Positions 1 to 15,100 of a stretch of DNA of 64,000 bases are shown in pieces. The notes beneath the pieces are model-generated. The model was given only the letters and a program-made list of their open reading frames with translations. It searched no databases and was not told where the DNA came from. The first letter of the stretch is position 1, and each line of letters begins with the position of its first letter. Source of the DNA: Pararge aegeria (taxonomy: Eukaryota > Arthropoda > Insecta > Lepidoptera > Nymphalidae); contig NC_053184.1 of NCBI RefSeq assembly GCF_905163445.1, positions 9,858,001-9,922,000 of the forward strand, in the 5' to 3' direction. Position numbers and translations under genes: made by a program.

Positions 1-172
1 AATGACATTGCATAGGGCAGAACTGGGCCACTATCGACAGGTGCGGTGCCCCATATCGGGCGACCACGAGGAATACTCGGCAATATAGATCCACCAGGAA
101 GTTCATCAGGGTAAAGTTGAGGTGCCAAGCTTTTAGTATCGTAGCCTAGTAATTTCAGCCAGGATAAGTGAT
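1..172 (-). CDS. Ten-m: teneurin exon 23 (partial): region after RHS core, cut by window edge
   Basis: Begins DHLSWLKLLGYDTKSLAPQL in frame with exon 22 and runs open to position 1, ending in PVLPYAMS. Acceptor TCTTACAG at 173-180. This is the linker toward the C-terminal antibiotic-binding-like, GHH toxin-like and TCAP-like module, none of which is in the window. Confidence 0.92.
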
Positions 173-3100
173 CTGTAAGAAATAAGGATTCTAAGATTAC
201 AAATAACAAAAACTATCCACTGTATGGTTAAATATAATAAAATAGACTAATCGCATTGCGAATCTATAGTGTTATGTGTAAAGTAAGAATATTACCTGCT
301 GGTTTTTTGTTTTGTGGCCGTACATTAATAGGATCATTTCCATTAAATCTGTATAAATGCAGTTGTGTAGGGTTATGAATTCTCTCAATAAGATTTTCCC
401 AAAGAGGTGACATCCATTGTCCAATTAGGGGATCGTAAACTTTTCCGTGTTCCATATGCAACAGTGATGTCACTTGATCTAACAGTCCACCACAGAAGTC
501 TACTGGGAGGTATAAATACGGATTTGAATCGTATACTATGTGACCGTACGGCGATCTCATAATTTCTCGAATGCCTTCTCCGTACTGATTAAAGACCATT
601 ACAGGCGTTCCACATTGATCAGTAGCGATGTAATACTTATGGCGCGCAACCTAAAACATAAATATTGTTATTACTTATTATCAAGTATTGTGCTTTAACA
701 TTATTAGTAAATATTATGATTCTATAGATCTTGCCTTATTTTCTAGAGTTTTATAATTTACTTTAATTACCTGAGTATAGATGAGATGACCTCTATCATC
801 ATAAACTAGTGTCATAAATCTGTTCTCTCGAGGTGAATAAATATGACTGACTTCATGGGGCTTTTCCTTATTCGTGTAAAAGAATTGGGTGACATTACCG
901 AAGTTATCCTTTCTGGTAGATAGTCTGGAAAGATAACATACTTAGTTAAATATTTGACTATAAATTTTAAACTGACTAGCAGATGAAGTTACTAAGTAAA
1001 TACAAACCTGTCAAGATGGTCGTAGTAATATCGAACATCAAATCTTCCTCGTTTTGTTGCTCTAATCAGTAGACCTTTGGCATTGTATTGGAATCTTTCT
1101 TCTCGAGCGTTTTGAAAAACGTAACCTCGGCTATCGTACCGATATTGGCCTTCCCCAAACTTGATAATACGATCCATGTCGTTGTATTCCATCGGAATTG
1201 TATTGCCTCTGTATGTTAGGGATAGCATGTTTCCATTGTCATCGTATCTAAAGCCCCAGGGCTCCTGTGCTTCTACGCCTGTTAGCTGACCATCGCAGTC
1301 CCAAGTGTAATTCTTTACGTTTGTATAAGTGTTCACTCCTACATTTCTAGTGTGCGTTCGTGTTTGAGAAATTCTGCCGTGACGGTCATAAGAAAATTCC
1401 ATTCGGAACACTTCCATTCTGTGAATATTTACCGTTATTTCTTTTTCAAGGAACTGATTATTCACTGTTCTAGAGAACATGGCGATACCGTCATATACAG
1501 AAGTCTCATTCCATTTTTGTACGGACACAGTGAATTGTCCTAACACTTCTGGCGCTCCTGTTTTGCTATTATATATTATGTGATGTGGAATTAGTGTTTG
1601 ACCACCAATGCGACCTTGAACTGCAGTTGTTCTGTAATTATTATCATATTCATATATAATTTTGGCATTGCTTAATCCGGTCTTAGCACCATAGTCAAGT
1701 CTTTCTTCAACAAGTAAACCACCAGCATAAGTAGATTCCCATCTATAGTCAACATCACGGTCTACATGCAATATTTCGGACGGTAAGCCACTGTTTTCAG
1801 CGTAATGAATTTGAGTTTGACCATCTCCGTGGATGACTTCTGATATTTTATTAGTTGTAAAATATCTATAAATGATTCGTGCTCCATCTCCCGGGAAAAC
1901 AGTTTGCAATAGTTCGCCAGTATGAGAATAATGTTGCAAATACTTTTTCGTTGACCCTGGAGGTGTATATGTAACGCGCAAAAATCCAATAGAAGGTTGC
2001 ACACTAAATGAGTGATTTGTACCTGATGGTAGTATTACATGAGTTAAGCCGCCATCACCGTCATATGAATATTTGAAATTTCTTTGGCTTGCCAGTGTTA
2101 TTTTTGACACTAGGTTACCTTCGTTGTAGTAAATAAACTTTGTACCGTCTTGTGGACTAGTTATTTCAGAGAGCATTCCATGTGGATCATAGTTATAGGT
2201 TTCTTCAGTGACACCCCATTTCCAACCATTAATTCTATAAAATCTATCGTATGATATATTAAGCGGCACTCCAGCTCCATGGGGCGTGAAAGACAACGGT
2301 AAACCAGCAACATCGTAAGCAGTAGTAAAAAGCGGTATCCGATCGGCATTAAAGAATGTTTCCCTGCTTTTAAATTGGTCAAATTCAATAATTAAAACTC
2401 TCGAGTCGTTAACCCAAATCTCCCGGTTCAATGTTTGTTGTGGGTTCCTTACGTCTCCCACTAGAGAATATAATGAATACATGTTGTTTATTAATCCATC
2501 TCCGAAAGTTGTCGTCTGATGTGACCACATATGTAGCATTTCAGCTTCGATTGGTAAAGCAGCTTCTAGTAAGGGGTGTTTTGCAGCTGCGATACTTTCA
2601 AACTTTCCTGACCAAGGGGTATCAATAACTAAAGTGTTGTTGGTAAACATTCGTCCTTCTGTGATCTGTTTTCCATTGTTAATAGTAATTTGCTTGAAGG
2701 ACTGTCCGTGCAGCACATATTCACATTTTTTCGATACGCCAACCGGAATAGTGCTAGTTGGATTTGAAACTGTGACCGCAAGGCCATAATTTTTGGCTAA
2801 ACCAGAAGTTATGTGCACCTGTTCTCCTGACGGCATAATGATTTTGGTTACGCGTCCAAGTTCGTCGTAATTGTATATCACAGTGTCACCCGCCTGTAAG
2901 AAGATAGAATTGTAATCAATATACAATAATATTAAATATTAAAAAACATGTTCTTGATCATAATTTAATGTTTATGAAATGTTCTTTATTTTGAATACTT
3001 ACGCCTGATCGACTATTTAGTAAGCCAGTGTTTGCATCATAATCTAGTTCAATTCCCGCAGATCCCTTTTCGGTTAATTTTGTTAAATAACCAATTCCGG

Positions 3101-6100
3101 ATATTTTCAGTTCTAGTTTATGATCCTGTGTATTTTCAATAGAGCTGACGATGTTACTATAATCACGTAACAGTTGAATTTTGTTACCGGACGCATCAGT
3201 TACTGTAGATAATTTTCCAAAGCTAGTATTTTTAGAATACAAAAAGGAATATCTTGTCTTGCCCGATGTTAAATCTTTTGTAGTTATATGTTGTCCATAA
3301 CGGTTGAAAACATAAATCTCGGACGTAGGGGGATATGGTATCCTAAATTCCCCATTTTCATCGTGAGAGGGCAAGTAGTGCTTCAAAGCCAAAATGTGAA
3401 GGGATCCTGTGAAAGAGAATTACCTCCAGTAAGCTTATTGTCTAATGTATTATTTAAATGTATGATGTTATCTTTGTTAAATAAAAAATTACCTTGGTCC
3501 ACAACATTGAGTACTCCATCAGGAGTGACAGCTAATGCTGATATTGTTTGGAACTTCGCATTAGACGAAAGTAAAGTCTCAGTATTAGTTGGGGGTTCAT
3601 CTCCAGCTGCCACGCTTAGTCTGCAAGGGCATCCTGCACCCTCATCACGAGGGTTAATAGGTGCAACAGTTGCCGAAATTGATGAATTACATTCACAGCT
3701 AAGCTCTTTAAAGTTTTCTTGTAATTTTCCAGCGAAATGCAATATTTTTCCAGAAGGATCAATTGTTTTAATAGCATTAGTTTTCTTAGAATCAGATTCA
3801 GCTACGTAAAGAATTCCACTCGGGGCGAATGCAATCGCTAAAATGGTGCCCAAGCTAGAGTCCTCTCTAAATTCTACATTTGTTCTATTCGTAGCTTTAG
3901 TAATCGGTTTACCATCACTTCCAAGTCGACAATGAGATGGTTGACCAGCAACGACTTTGATTTTCATGTCAACTGTCAATTTAAGTATGATTCTATCGTC
4001 TATGAAATACAATGATCCATCGAGAGGAGATAAGGCAACACCCGTTGGCCACTGCAGTTGAGCTTCGTATGGAGCAATGGCGCCTCGGCAAGGAACAGGT
4101 GACCAATGATTATGATGTCCGTGATGGCCCACAAGTGTATGGATTATACCACTGGGATCAACAGCACGGATATTAGTTCCATCTGCGATGTACATCGTTC
4201 TATCTGCTGCTATTGCAAGACCTGGAAATTGTCATGAGATTAGTTAACAGTTCCTGCGAACTCACAAATCATATTCGAAACATTTTAATAAAATAAAAGT
4301 TACCTTTGGGGTGGGCCAACTTGGCTTTAATAGCAGGGCCTTCATCACCGCAGTTGGAATCGTCTCCTGGTACACAACGGTCACCGTTGCCTACTATTGG
4401 CTCAGAATTAGTTGCCGGATCACGAACTTTGTCTAACACAACAACCCTTCTAACTTGATGTCTTTCTGAATCGGATATGTAAAGATATCCATCTGCCGGT
4501 GATATACAGATGTAGTATTGATATGCGACTTGTGTTGTTCTGAAACAAAGTAATGTGTTATAAATGACATTACTAAAATATGATGTATAATTTTTCCCAT
4601 ACTATTCTTGAGTTGTAAAACCGATTTCATGAATACTATAAACTTACTCTAATTGCAGTACTGTTGTCACCACGCCTTCAGGCGTTATACGACGTACAAA
4701 GTTAAAGTCCCCAACATAGAGAGATCCATCAGGTCCTGAAGTAAGCGCAGTTGGTGTCAAAAGGCGTGAATCTGCTGCTTTGCCATTGCAGTGATCAGGG
4801 CAGTTTAGCGATCTCTGAAGTCCTGTGCCTAATACCACCTGTAACATGATATTAGAAATATTAAGAAATCGTCCATCATATCGGGATGGAATACATAACG
4901 AGTTTTGTTTTAACTTTTCAAAATTTTAATTAAATATAAATTATATACCTGTACTGTTCTTGGATATTGTTTTAAATGCAGCAAAGCACCATCTCCTTTT
5001 TGCAGTATGCCTTCATGGAAATTATAATGGTGATGTATGTCCAAACCCCATCCCCCAATATCAGAAATATCAACGTCGAATCCAGCGAGAGTTGCTGTTT
5101 GAGTTTCCCACACAATTGATGAACATGTTGTGTATTCGTAACCAATTGATATTTTGGCTTGCGCTTGCCCGTAAACCTAAAAATAACATTATATTTATTA
5201 AATAATTCTATAATTTTTACAGTAAAGCAAGGTGCACGGAAATAAGTAGTGAAATCATACCATTACAATAATGGAAATTATCAATTTAATACCTTCTGTT
5301 TGTAAACATTTCTTTTATTCCAAGCGAAGACATGAGTCAAATCTGGGTCGGCTTCATAGGTGTGCGTATGTAGAGAACCTTCGATTTCCACGCGCACATG
5401 AACGCGACTGAGAGAAGCCGGGACTATCCTTCTTGTCAATTGAATGTGGACGCATGAAAGGTAGCCAGCTGCTTGCGACGAGCGGTAAGTAAGCTTCACT
5501 GATGAACCTGGTATTCCGATTGATTCGCTTACAATCTGAAGATAAAAAGTTACGTTAATGTTGTGTTATAAGCTAATTAACACGTTAAAAATACTATTTA
5601 TTTATTAATTTTGTTTATTGCACAACCGAAAGAACTGATTACCAAAGGATTTTCTTCTATTCGGACGAACGCGAAAAAACGAGTGAGGGTGTAAACAAAA
5701 ATTTTAAGAACTAAAAAAGAAAAGAAAAATTTATATATATATTTATTTAGAAGGCCAATTGGCGCAGTTTGTAACGACCCTGCTTTCTGAGTCCAAGGCC
5801 GTGGGTTCGATTCCCACAACTGGCAAATGTTTGTGTGATGAGCATGAATGTTTTTCAGTGGCTGGGTGTTTATATGTATATTCAAAGTATTTATGTATAT
5901 TATTTATAAAAATAATCATCAGTCATCTTAGTACCCATAACACAAGCTACGCTTACTTTGGGGCTAGATGGCGATGTGTGCGTTGTCGTAATATATTTAT
6001 ATATTATATAATTAATAAAAACATATATCAATTTATATAAAACAGTGTAAAGAGGAAATCATGGAAACGAGTGCTTACGTCGCGGAGAAGGTGGGTGTCA

Positions 6101-9100
6101 CTCTAACCTTTATAAGAGATACTCCTTGACCAGTCTTAAACGACGGTAAAAATAGAAGTAGAATTGAAAAGAGGAATGCAAATTTCCGATCAAGGAATTT
6201 TCAGTAGGTTTATCAGCCTGGAATTAGGATAATGTCACTTCCGTGAGAGCACGTTTAGCCGACGAAGAAGCGTTAAATTAAAATGCAATCAAAATATCAG
6301 TTGCTTTAACAATAATGGGATACATCGTGAGAGAACCTGCATGCTGCCTGCGAGTTCTCCAAAACTTTTTTTAAATTTTGTTTTTGTCTTTCTGTTTTCT
6401 GTTTTCTGTTTTTTTGAATTTTGTCTTGTTTGGTATGGAGAGTCAAGGTTAATTATTGTCACACTACGGACCAAGACGTGCCAGTGTAGCGTTAAGGTAC
6501 GAAGCTACGTAGAAACCTTTTAGTATTATGTTTAATAAAATTTCCGTACTCCTAAGAAGTTGGTATGCTGCCATCTTGATCTTAGACTGCCATAACACTT
6601 CACCAAATAAAGATTACAGTAATTACTGTTAGAGAAACGAATGGCGGCGAACTACTGTATCTCGTGATGTATGTACCTATAACGTGTTAATAAGTTCAGA
6701 ATAATTAAGTTTTTATTTACCTGTGCCTCTGGATAAATTACTGTGGTCGTGGTAGGAGAAGAAACCGCCGGTGCAGCCAATGCTGGCATAGCAACAACTT
6801 CAGGCCTCAGACGTTCATGATCGTGGGCACTGCAGGGCGGTGTCTCTGACTCCCACCATTGCGGCATCGGGGACCAATCAAGACGAGGCGGTGACCTGAA
6901 GTAAGCAATTAATATTCTTTAAATTATTTATTTAAAAACATCGAAATCGGATTTGGATTTAACGTCGTAGGTAATAGCATTATTTAAATAAATGCATACG
7001 GCGTGAATGTTCGCGGCTATGAGGGAATTGGGCGAAACCAAACCGCGTTTTTTGAAATCTGATTGAGTAACAGTGGATTTAGACTATTAATATTATTGAT
7101 GTCGGTATTCTTGAACTGGTTGAAATTAACCGTATCATTCGTGGGAACCCTCTAGTATTGAAAGTCTGTGGCTGTTTGTCTCGCGAGTCAGCCAGCTAGA
7201 AATATTTTCAATTAAAAAAATAACAAAAAATTCAAAATGTTTATCTTTTGTCATAGATAAAAAATCCTCATCTTGAGTCCGCTTTTGGGGGTTTTTCCAC
7301 ATTTCCTGCCATTGGGATGGATAATTTGAAGAGTGGCTATCACGGGAAAGGAACCATATATTTTCCGGGATATAATAATCTAAAGAGTAATTTAATTAGT
7401 AATTTTGTGTTAGTTACTACATTTTAGTGCTTCTGCAATTTTGATTTAATTGTACCGCTAAAGGTTGTAAAATTTTACCTGTTACCTGTGCCTGTTTTTT
7501 TTACATAAACTGATATTTTAAAAATTCCGAAAATTTGAACTTTCTCGTCAGTCTTCATGTTCAGATCTTGAGGACGTAGGTTTCATTCCCAGGTCGGAAG
7601 CAAATGACTTTAGTTATTTTGGATATATTTTTTAGGGCAGGGCGGGTTGCCTCTTGCATGATTTTATTTCGTCGTCTAGTATTCGATCGCGTTAAGTTAA
7701 CTATGATTTGTATGAAAACAGTATTGTCTTTGGATCCCATATTATAAAACGTAGGTAACTTTTGAATAAGTTGACGTAGGTAAGAAATCACATACTAAAC
7801 TCTCAAAACAATTTTATTTTTACTTAACATTGGAATCTTGTTTCCATTAGTTACGTATTACGTCAGGCATCATAAATTTTCTTTTTTTTCTTTTATTAAA
7901 GAATAAGATCAATAAGAATATGAGAATATGAAATATAAAATTGAAATAAATAACAAAAGATAATAACACTCTTGTCTAGTAATTAAAATTTTATAATTTT
8001 TTTATTATTATTATTATTATTATTATGATGTATTCTATGGTTTATATTTCAGTAGGATAAACAACTACTGAAATTAGCACTGAGTAGCATAACGGGTGGT
8101 GCGGTTGTCATTTCAGTTGGATGCTAGAGCAAACTGAAAATCAGCGCTGAGCATTGTTGCTTATGTACATCATAAAGCTGAGTTTTTAATATTGTATTTT
8201 TGTTTTTGTAACTGTAACTAAAATAATAATATAGCATGGAAATACTGTTATTTATAATTATTTATTAGCTACACTTGGAGAAAATAACAGTACATACGAG
8301 CAGTGGCGTGCATTGCATATATGCAAATAAGCAGTGCATACCCTACCCTTAGGGTCTTAAAGAGCCTTCAGATAGGACCATTACAGTTTTGTAATTAAAA
8401 AAACACTAAGTAAAAAATATATGAAAGCGCCATCTAGTAATGAGCGGCCAAACTTCTAGGTCAATTGTCGCTAGACAGGCGACAGCGCAAACAGCGCGCG
8501 CGAGGCGTAGGTATAGCGTACAAAATAAAATCTTCTACTTCGTATTTTAATTTCTAACCGTAAATGCTAAACATTTACCTTAATATTTACGTAAAAATAC
8601 CTATATTATTATTTAAATCTCATGTTATCGATTGCAGGGTAAATCAATTATTATAAATCACTCGACATATGACGCCATCTACTGTTGCATAGAAATATCA
8701 AATAAAATAATCACGCCTAAAGAACGAATCGTTCTGCTAGATGTGTGGGTGTAAGTTAGTAGTGTGTGTCGTGTAATGTTATAATCGTGCGCTTGTACTT
8801 ACAAGATTAGCATCGGTCTTGTGTGAACAGTTTCATTCATAAATTCTCTAAGTGTAGGTGTCTATAAGCACTGCTTACGGAAGTGGAGTAATCAATTACG
8901 TGTTTGATTTTTTTATGAATAACATGATTTGCTTGGTTTGTTATTGTTGTATACTGCCATTATTCTTGTTTAGAAATAAAAATATCATTAACAAGTGTAA
9001 CACCACACCTTACAGTGTCTTTTAAGAAAATTAAGAAACTAATATTATCAAATGACTAATTTGTTATAAAAACGAGTTATGAAATCAAACGCTGTCTTAA

Positions 9101-12100
9101 TTATGACGAATGAATAGTTTACGTTTTTCCGGAATCACTGGAAAGTGAGAAAGTTAACAATAAATATTGTTTTTATTTGTTGTTTACATATCAAAGTAAA
9201 ATAGCGTTCTAATCTATACTTACAAAAAAATTAAAAACATATTTTGACTAATTTCGATTGCAATATTTTCATTGGCATATTCAATCGCCATTATTGTTTA
9301 CCTTCGAACAATGCTCTATGGCGTTGGTGATAAATAAACGGTTCAAGTGCATAAATTCAGTAACTTATAAAAGTTTGAGTAGTGATAGTTTAATGAGTTA
9401 AGGTTAATTTATAGTTTATTCATTCATTTTATAATGAAAGCATATTCGTGCGGCCTTTGTTTGGGTTCAGTGTGCCTGGAAAAAGTACTTAGAGAAAACT
9501 TTAATTTCTATCCTTATATCGTAAAATTAGAAATCATTCGCAAAGGAAGGTGTGTACCAATGTTACAAATATCCCAAAAAAAATGTTGGAAAAAAACATT
9601 ATCATCAGTGTGCTTAGAAAATGCTGCCGAATGGTGTGTCATAATTTTGTGACGTAAATCAGGGTATGTACTTTTATTCAATGAGCAGTAGATACACGAT
9701 AGTATTAAATCAATCAAAGATATAACTTTCGTAAAGTAATTTGATTATAAACCGACATACCTATCTAAAATCTAAATTTTACTTTATGTTTGTGCTGAAC
9801 ACCTTGTGCATACCCTGGGTCCAAGGGCTATGCACGCCACTGCATACGAGTACCTATAACTAATTAATGCGATGAAAACAAGCATACCTAATACTGATAA
9901 TATCTATATAATATAGTATTTTCAACCTCATTTAGTAGTTAGCAATGATGAGGTCTAGTTTGGAGCACGCTTGCCTAGAAAAAACCTATTTACTCTTGCC
10001 TTGAAGGTACTACTGAAATTATACGTGGCAGGAAACACAGTTACCGGGAGGGCGTTCCACATCTTAGCGGTGCGTATCAGAAACGTGGATAAAAAACGAA
10101 GTCCTAGGGTCGAACGGGTCGTGCCATATTAATAGTGTTGGGTTTTTCTGTACTGAAATTCTTAGTACAAGCCCAGAGTTCGGAAATTGTCGGTGAATCA
10201 TCCCCGTGCCTCGGAAAGCACTTTAAGATGTCGCTTCTGCGCCTGATATCTTTCAGGTGTTGTCGGTTCTCCCGTCCCTTCGGACTATGTGAGTGAGGGA
10301 ATAGACAGTGCACCTGTGTTTGCACACACACTTGTAAACTACAATATCTCCTGCGTAGTTGGAAAATCTCTCTGGAGATCGTCCATCGTGACCGAAATCA
10401 GTCGGGGAAAACTTTATCAGAATGCTTACCTCGGAGTGGGCACTTTTATACTGTCATCGCTGAGTTCCATTTGTACGGGCGGCAGCACGACGATCTGGTT
10501 CCAAGGCACGAAGACCGTCTTCCGTAGAGGCTTGAAGGGAGATCTCTGGAACTGTAAGGTGACAGCACCTCCGCCGTTTACGAGGACGTCAAACCTGAAA
10601 AGCCATTTTTTTTTACCTTAAATACCTTTTTGAGCATGATTGCTTCGTATAGTTACATATATTTACGTAAATTAATTTTATTCGTATAAATCAAGAACAC
10701 TTTCGAACCGTTATTCATTTATTCCTACAAAATTGTAACTTTCTGTAAAGTTTTCAATAGGTAACAATTTTCATTGAAATAAATAATTAATTCACGTAAT
10801 TTTAAATTGAAAATCATAAATTAACCAGAAATTTTCTGTTTTGCGATAACCGCAGTACCGCATTACGATTTTGAAGATTCCATTAAAAAATAGTTCGTCA
10901 TAGTTATCGAATATCAAGCAGTCCAATCTGAAGTTGCAATACGGTGGTTTGCGTATGTACAGATTAGTTTTTGTACACTACGCAGAGAGCCTAACTTAGC
11001 AGCGTGTACTTCATACGTGTACAAAAGCATTGTATAAGAGGTGGATTTTTGTCGTTTTGTGCAATTTTTCTGCTGTATGCATACTCTGGCAAGAAACCCA
11101 GTGCACGCCACTGGCCCAACTCCTTATTCTTTATAGTCATAATTATTGACAGACCAAGTAGATTGTCTCATGTTAAGTGGAAAACCATAGCCTATAAACA
11201 CAGTAACACTGCGCAGGGCATACAAGAAACACCCCCTACAAAGTGCCATTCTTTGTGCATCAACCTGAGGCCGAGGTGTTAAACCTCACGTGCCTGTAAT
11301 TTCACCGGAATTATAAACTTTTAGAAGAAGTTATTTTCCATTCGTTGGTGATCGTGAGGTTATAGCGTCTGTGGCGTGCATAGAGGGTATGCACAGGGTA
11401 TACATAAGGGTAGGCTTTTACTAACTCTTCAATGCTAGCTAGCTTCTATATTCTTCTAACATACCCTTGAGTTTTATATATAACTCGTACTGGAGATTTT
11501 CTTCATTTTATATCATCTGCATACTCTGTGCATAGAGGGTATGCACAGGGTATGCAGATGAAGTGAAATAAAGAAAATCTCCAATACGAGATATAAATAC
11601 ATAAGGGTAGGCTTTTAATAACTCTTACAATGCCTACCTTTAAGTTTTATATATAACTCATACTGGAGATTTTCTTCATTTTATATCATCTGCATACCCT
11701 GTGCATTACCCTCTGTGCACGCCACTCAATAGCGTTTACTGGCACAAGTTGATCCACCGTAATGATAACGGAAAACCATGACCCTTACTTTAGTAGACCC
11801 TTAGTAAAAGGGTTGTAATCGATGGTTGGTTTCGACTATCGAAACTGTAACGTCAGGCTTATTAAAATGGAATACATCCCCCTTGTTTCAAAGCTCAAAT
11901 GTCACACTTCTATAGCGCTCTTGTAAATTAAAAAAGCGTAACTAATTAGGTCAATTTTCCTTTGAAGTTACAGTGCTTCGATACTCGAAAACGACTATCG
12001 ATTGCGAGCAATTCTAGTCTGGCTGTCGCTGCCACAGATATAACCTGAATCTCAGTTTGAATCGTCAACTACTTCTTCGAATGACACGCTTTAATTACCT

Positions 12101-15100
12101 ACTACTTACTAGATTAGCGTATGAATATAATATTTAAATTTGTCATTTTTTTAAATGATCCCTAACAACGGAGACGCTGAAGAAATAATACAATGAGAAG
12201 TTGTGGTCACGTTCAGACGCTTTTTATTATGGCGAACAAATCGACCGACATAATCATCCGATCTAGCAATACGAACAATGTTATAAAAATATCGCTGGCT
12301 GGTTTGTAGTTTGTCGAATGTCGTCTTGACAAATGACTATTTCAATGCAGGAGGCGCCACATCCAACCGACTTGTCGATTGCCGTCATCTGTTACGGTGG
12401 ACAAACGGACTGTAAGAAGGCCGGTGCAAATAATTGAAAGCCGAAAGCCGAAGGCCGAACTTTGGTAGATACGAGTATGTATAGTCTCCTTTTCATGGAT
12501 CGTGCTTACGTATTACTATTCATTAGTACGAGTAAAACTAAGTACAAAGTAACTAGTTTTACTCGTATAAAGAACAGTAGGCGATACTAAGGTAGGTACT
12601 GAATATTTTATTATTCGAATTACGAAAGTAGCTATTATACCTGAGTATTCTTTATACAAGTAGGTTGGTCCTAAAATTAGCATATTCATGACTATCCCTT
12701 AAAACAGACCCTTGTATAATAGGTATCATATTTTTTACAAATTGCCCGTTTTACAGCTTAATTATATAAACACGCCGTTTTCTGACGATAACGCTGTTAC
12801 GTGTGGCTAAGTAATAAAAAAACAAACTGTTAAATCAACATTGAAATTACATAATATCCCTATATCGTGGTGTTGTTATTCGGCAATTATGCGTGTAGTT
12901 TCTATCTCATCTTTAATTCGATTAAGTGTAAGGAATTTGTAATGACCGCAACAAAATATTAATAATGGTTGCACGGTTGTTGGGTATCAAAATATGTGTA
13001 GGTTTTTTAACGATTGTTGGTTCTTCTTATATTGCATGCACGCAATCTAATACGTTTTTGTTACTTCACAGTTTATATTATTTTATTTAGCCTCAGGAGT
13101 GAGTCGGGACATAGCAAAGTTTATAATAGTCAATAACAACTTTTATATTAATAATAATAAAGGGTAGCTTGTATTATGAGTACTAAGATAACTGATGAAT
13201 ATGTTTATGAATAATAAAGATAAATATTTATAATATAAACACCCAGACACTGAAAAACATCTATGTTCATCACACAAACATTTTCCAGTTGTGAAAAATG
13301 AACCCACGTCCTTAGACTCAGAGAGCAGGGTCGCTGCAAAACAACAGCATTTGGCTGGCCTGGTCTATAGGTAATTGTTAATCATACCTAATGATAATTG
13401 CGATCCAATAATTTTTTTATTATATCACTCTATGATTAATCATTTGACCAAAATAATAATAATTGCAAAGCATCATTCTTATTCATAAAAAATATAAGTC
13501 GTTTAACTGTTCACTTATGGGCATGGTACCCAAAATGCTGGTGCTAATCCCATGCCCCGTTGAATTAATAGAATTAGCTGTTGGGCTAAATAAGCGCCAG
13601 CTCTTGGGAATAAGGGTACTTGTATGTAATGGATAAACAAATATTTCTTAACCGATTTTAAATAATCTCTCATTTGAAATAGTAAAATAAAAATGTGATT
13701 TCCATCACCAATTTTAGGCATAAGTCTTTACAAGTGAACAAAAAAATACTAATTGCATAAAAACCGTGTTTGAGTGCGTGCATGAGTATTCTATAGGTTT
13801 CATGCGCATTAAGTTAAGGTCGTTATGCACATAATACCTTACTCATAGACTCCTCCCGTACGTCCCGTAATAATAATTTTAATATTTCCTAAACTATGGA
13901 AAATAACATTATTTAAGAACATTTATCCGCTTCCTCGTGCCACAGACTCGTTCCACCAGTAGCACGAAAAGGATTTCTTATTCCTCGTCGTACCACTGAT
14001 TCCGGATGATTTTCTACTTTATTTTCCCTTAGATATAAAGCTATTTTTAATGAATAGTTTTTTCTAACACAATTTTCTTGTAACTGCTACTATAGGCAAA
14101 CGTATTTTATGGTATTCAAATGCCATAAAATACGTGTACCTATAGAAGTTTTCTTATGGTGCTATAAAGGACTTTTGGATTAACGAATTTCTAAGAATAA
14201 ACGAATATTTCTACTCATTGAGAGGCACTGTACCAATAAAAAGATTAATTTATTTAAGGACAAATGAAATTAGCGTCTAAGAAAAAAGTTTATAAAGATA
14301 CAGTAGTACTTGTCTGTTCTTTGTTCTGTTAGTTCCTTTGCAAGATAGAAGTATGATTTGTTTTTAAACAGTTTTATTGTAAATAAGATTTGTAAAATGA
14401 ACACAAAAAGTTTCTGTACAATTTGCGTCTTATTTAATAAAATTAAATTCACGCATTATATATAGCGCTTGAACATGCTTGTGTATTGAACATGAATGCT
14501 TTTGAGTGTCTGGGTGTTTATCTGTATATTATAAGTGTTTATGTTTGTTATTCATAAAGATATTCTTCAGTCATCTTAGTACCCATAAGACAAGCTACAC
14601 TTACATTGGGGCTAGATGGCAATGTAAGTATTGTCGTAGTAGGTATATTTATTTATTTATTTTATTTAATTCCATAAAATACGAGTAAATTTATAGTGGT
14701 TATAAGAATATTTTGTTAGATACCAACTATAGAGTTACATACTTAGATACATGTTTATCTAAAAGGAAATTAAGTAGAGCATCATCCTGACTCAGTGGTT
14801 CGACTAAGAATCATAATTCCTTGCCGTTCCACGGTTGGAACGAGTTGATGGTACAACCAGGAGGGAGCGCATTTATCTTCATCAGCTTTTCTGATAAAAA
14901 CGGACAATACGTAAACTTTCCTTGATAGCTAAGGAGCAAAATTCGTATTAGGGGCTAGTAGGTACAGTAATAAGCAGCTGCACTTCATATATGCACAAAA
15001 GCAATGTCTACCCTAAAACTTTTACATTACTCTTATAGGAGGATAATTCTTTCATTTTATGCCATCTATCTGTTTTATGCCTTCCCTACTCAAAAGCCAT

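Noticed and set aside
3288..3809. 173-codon + strand ORF
   Set aside because: Antisense to NHL and YD exons of teneurin with exact splice continuity.
5759..5835. tRNA gene
   Set aside because: A- and B-boxes belong to a SINE head shared by several copies; the cloverleaf is degenerate and a SINE body follows.
7478..7515. 24-nt cassette in intron 12-13
   Set aside because: In frame but A-rich low complexity with a poor pyrimidine tract.
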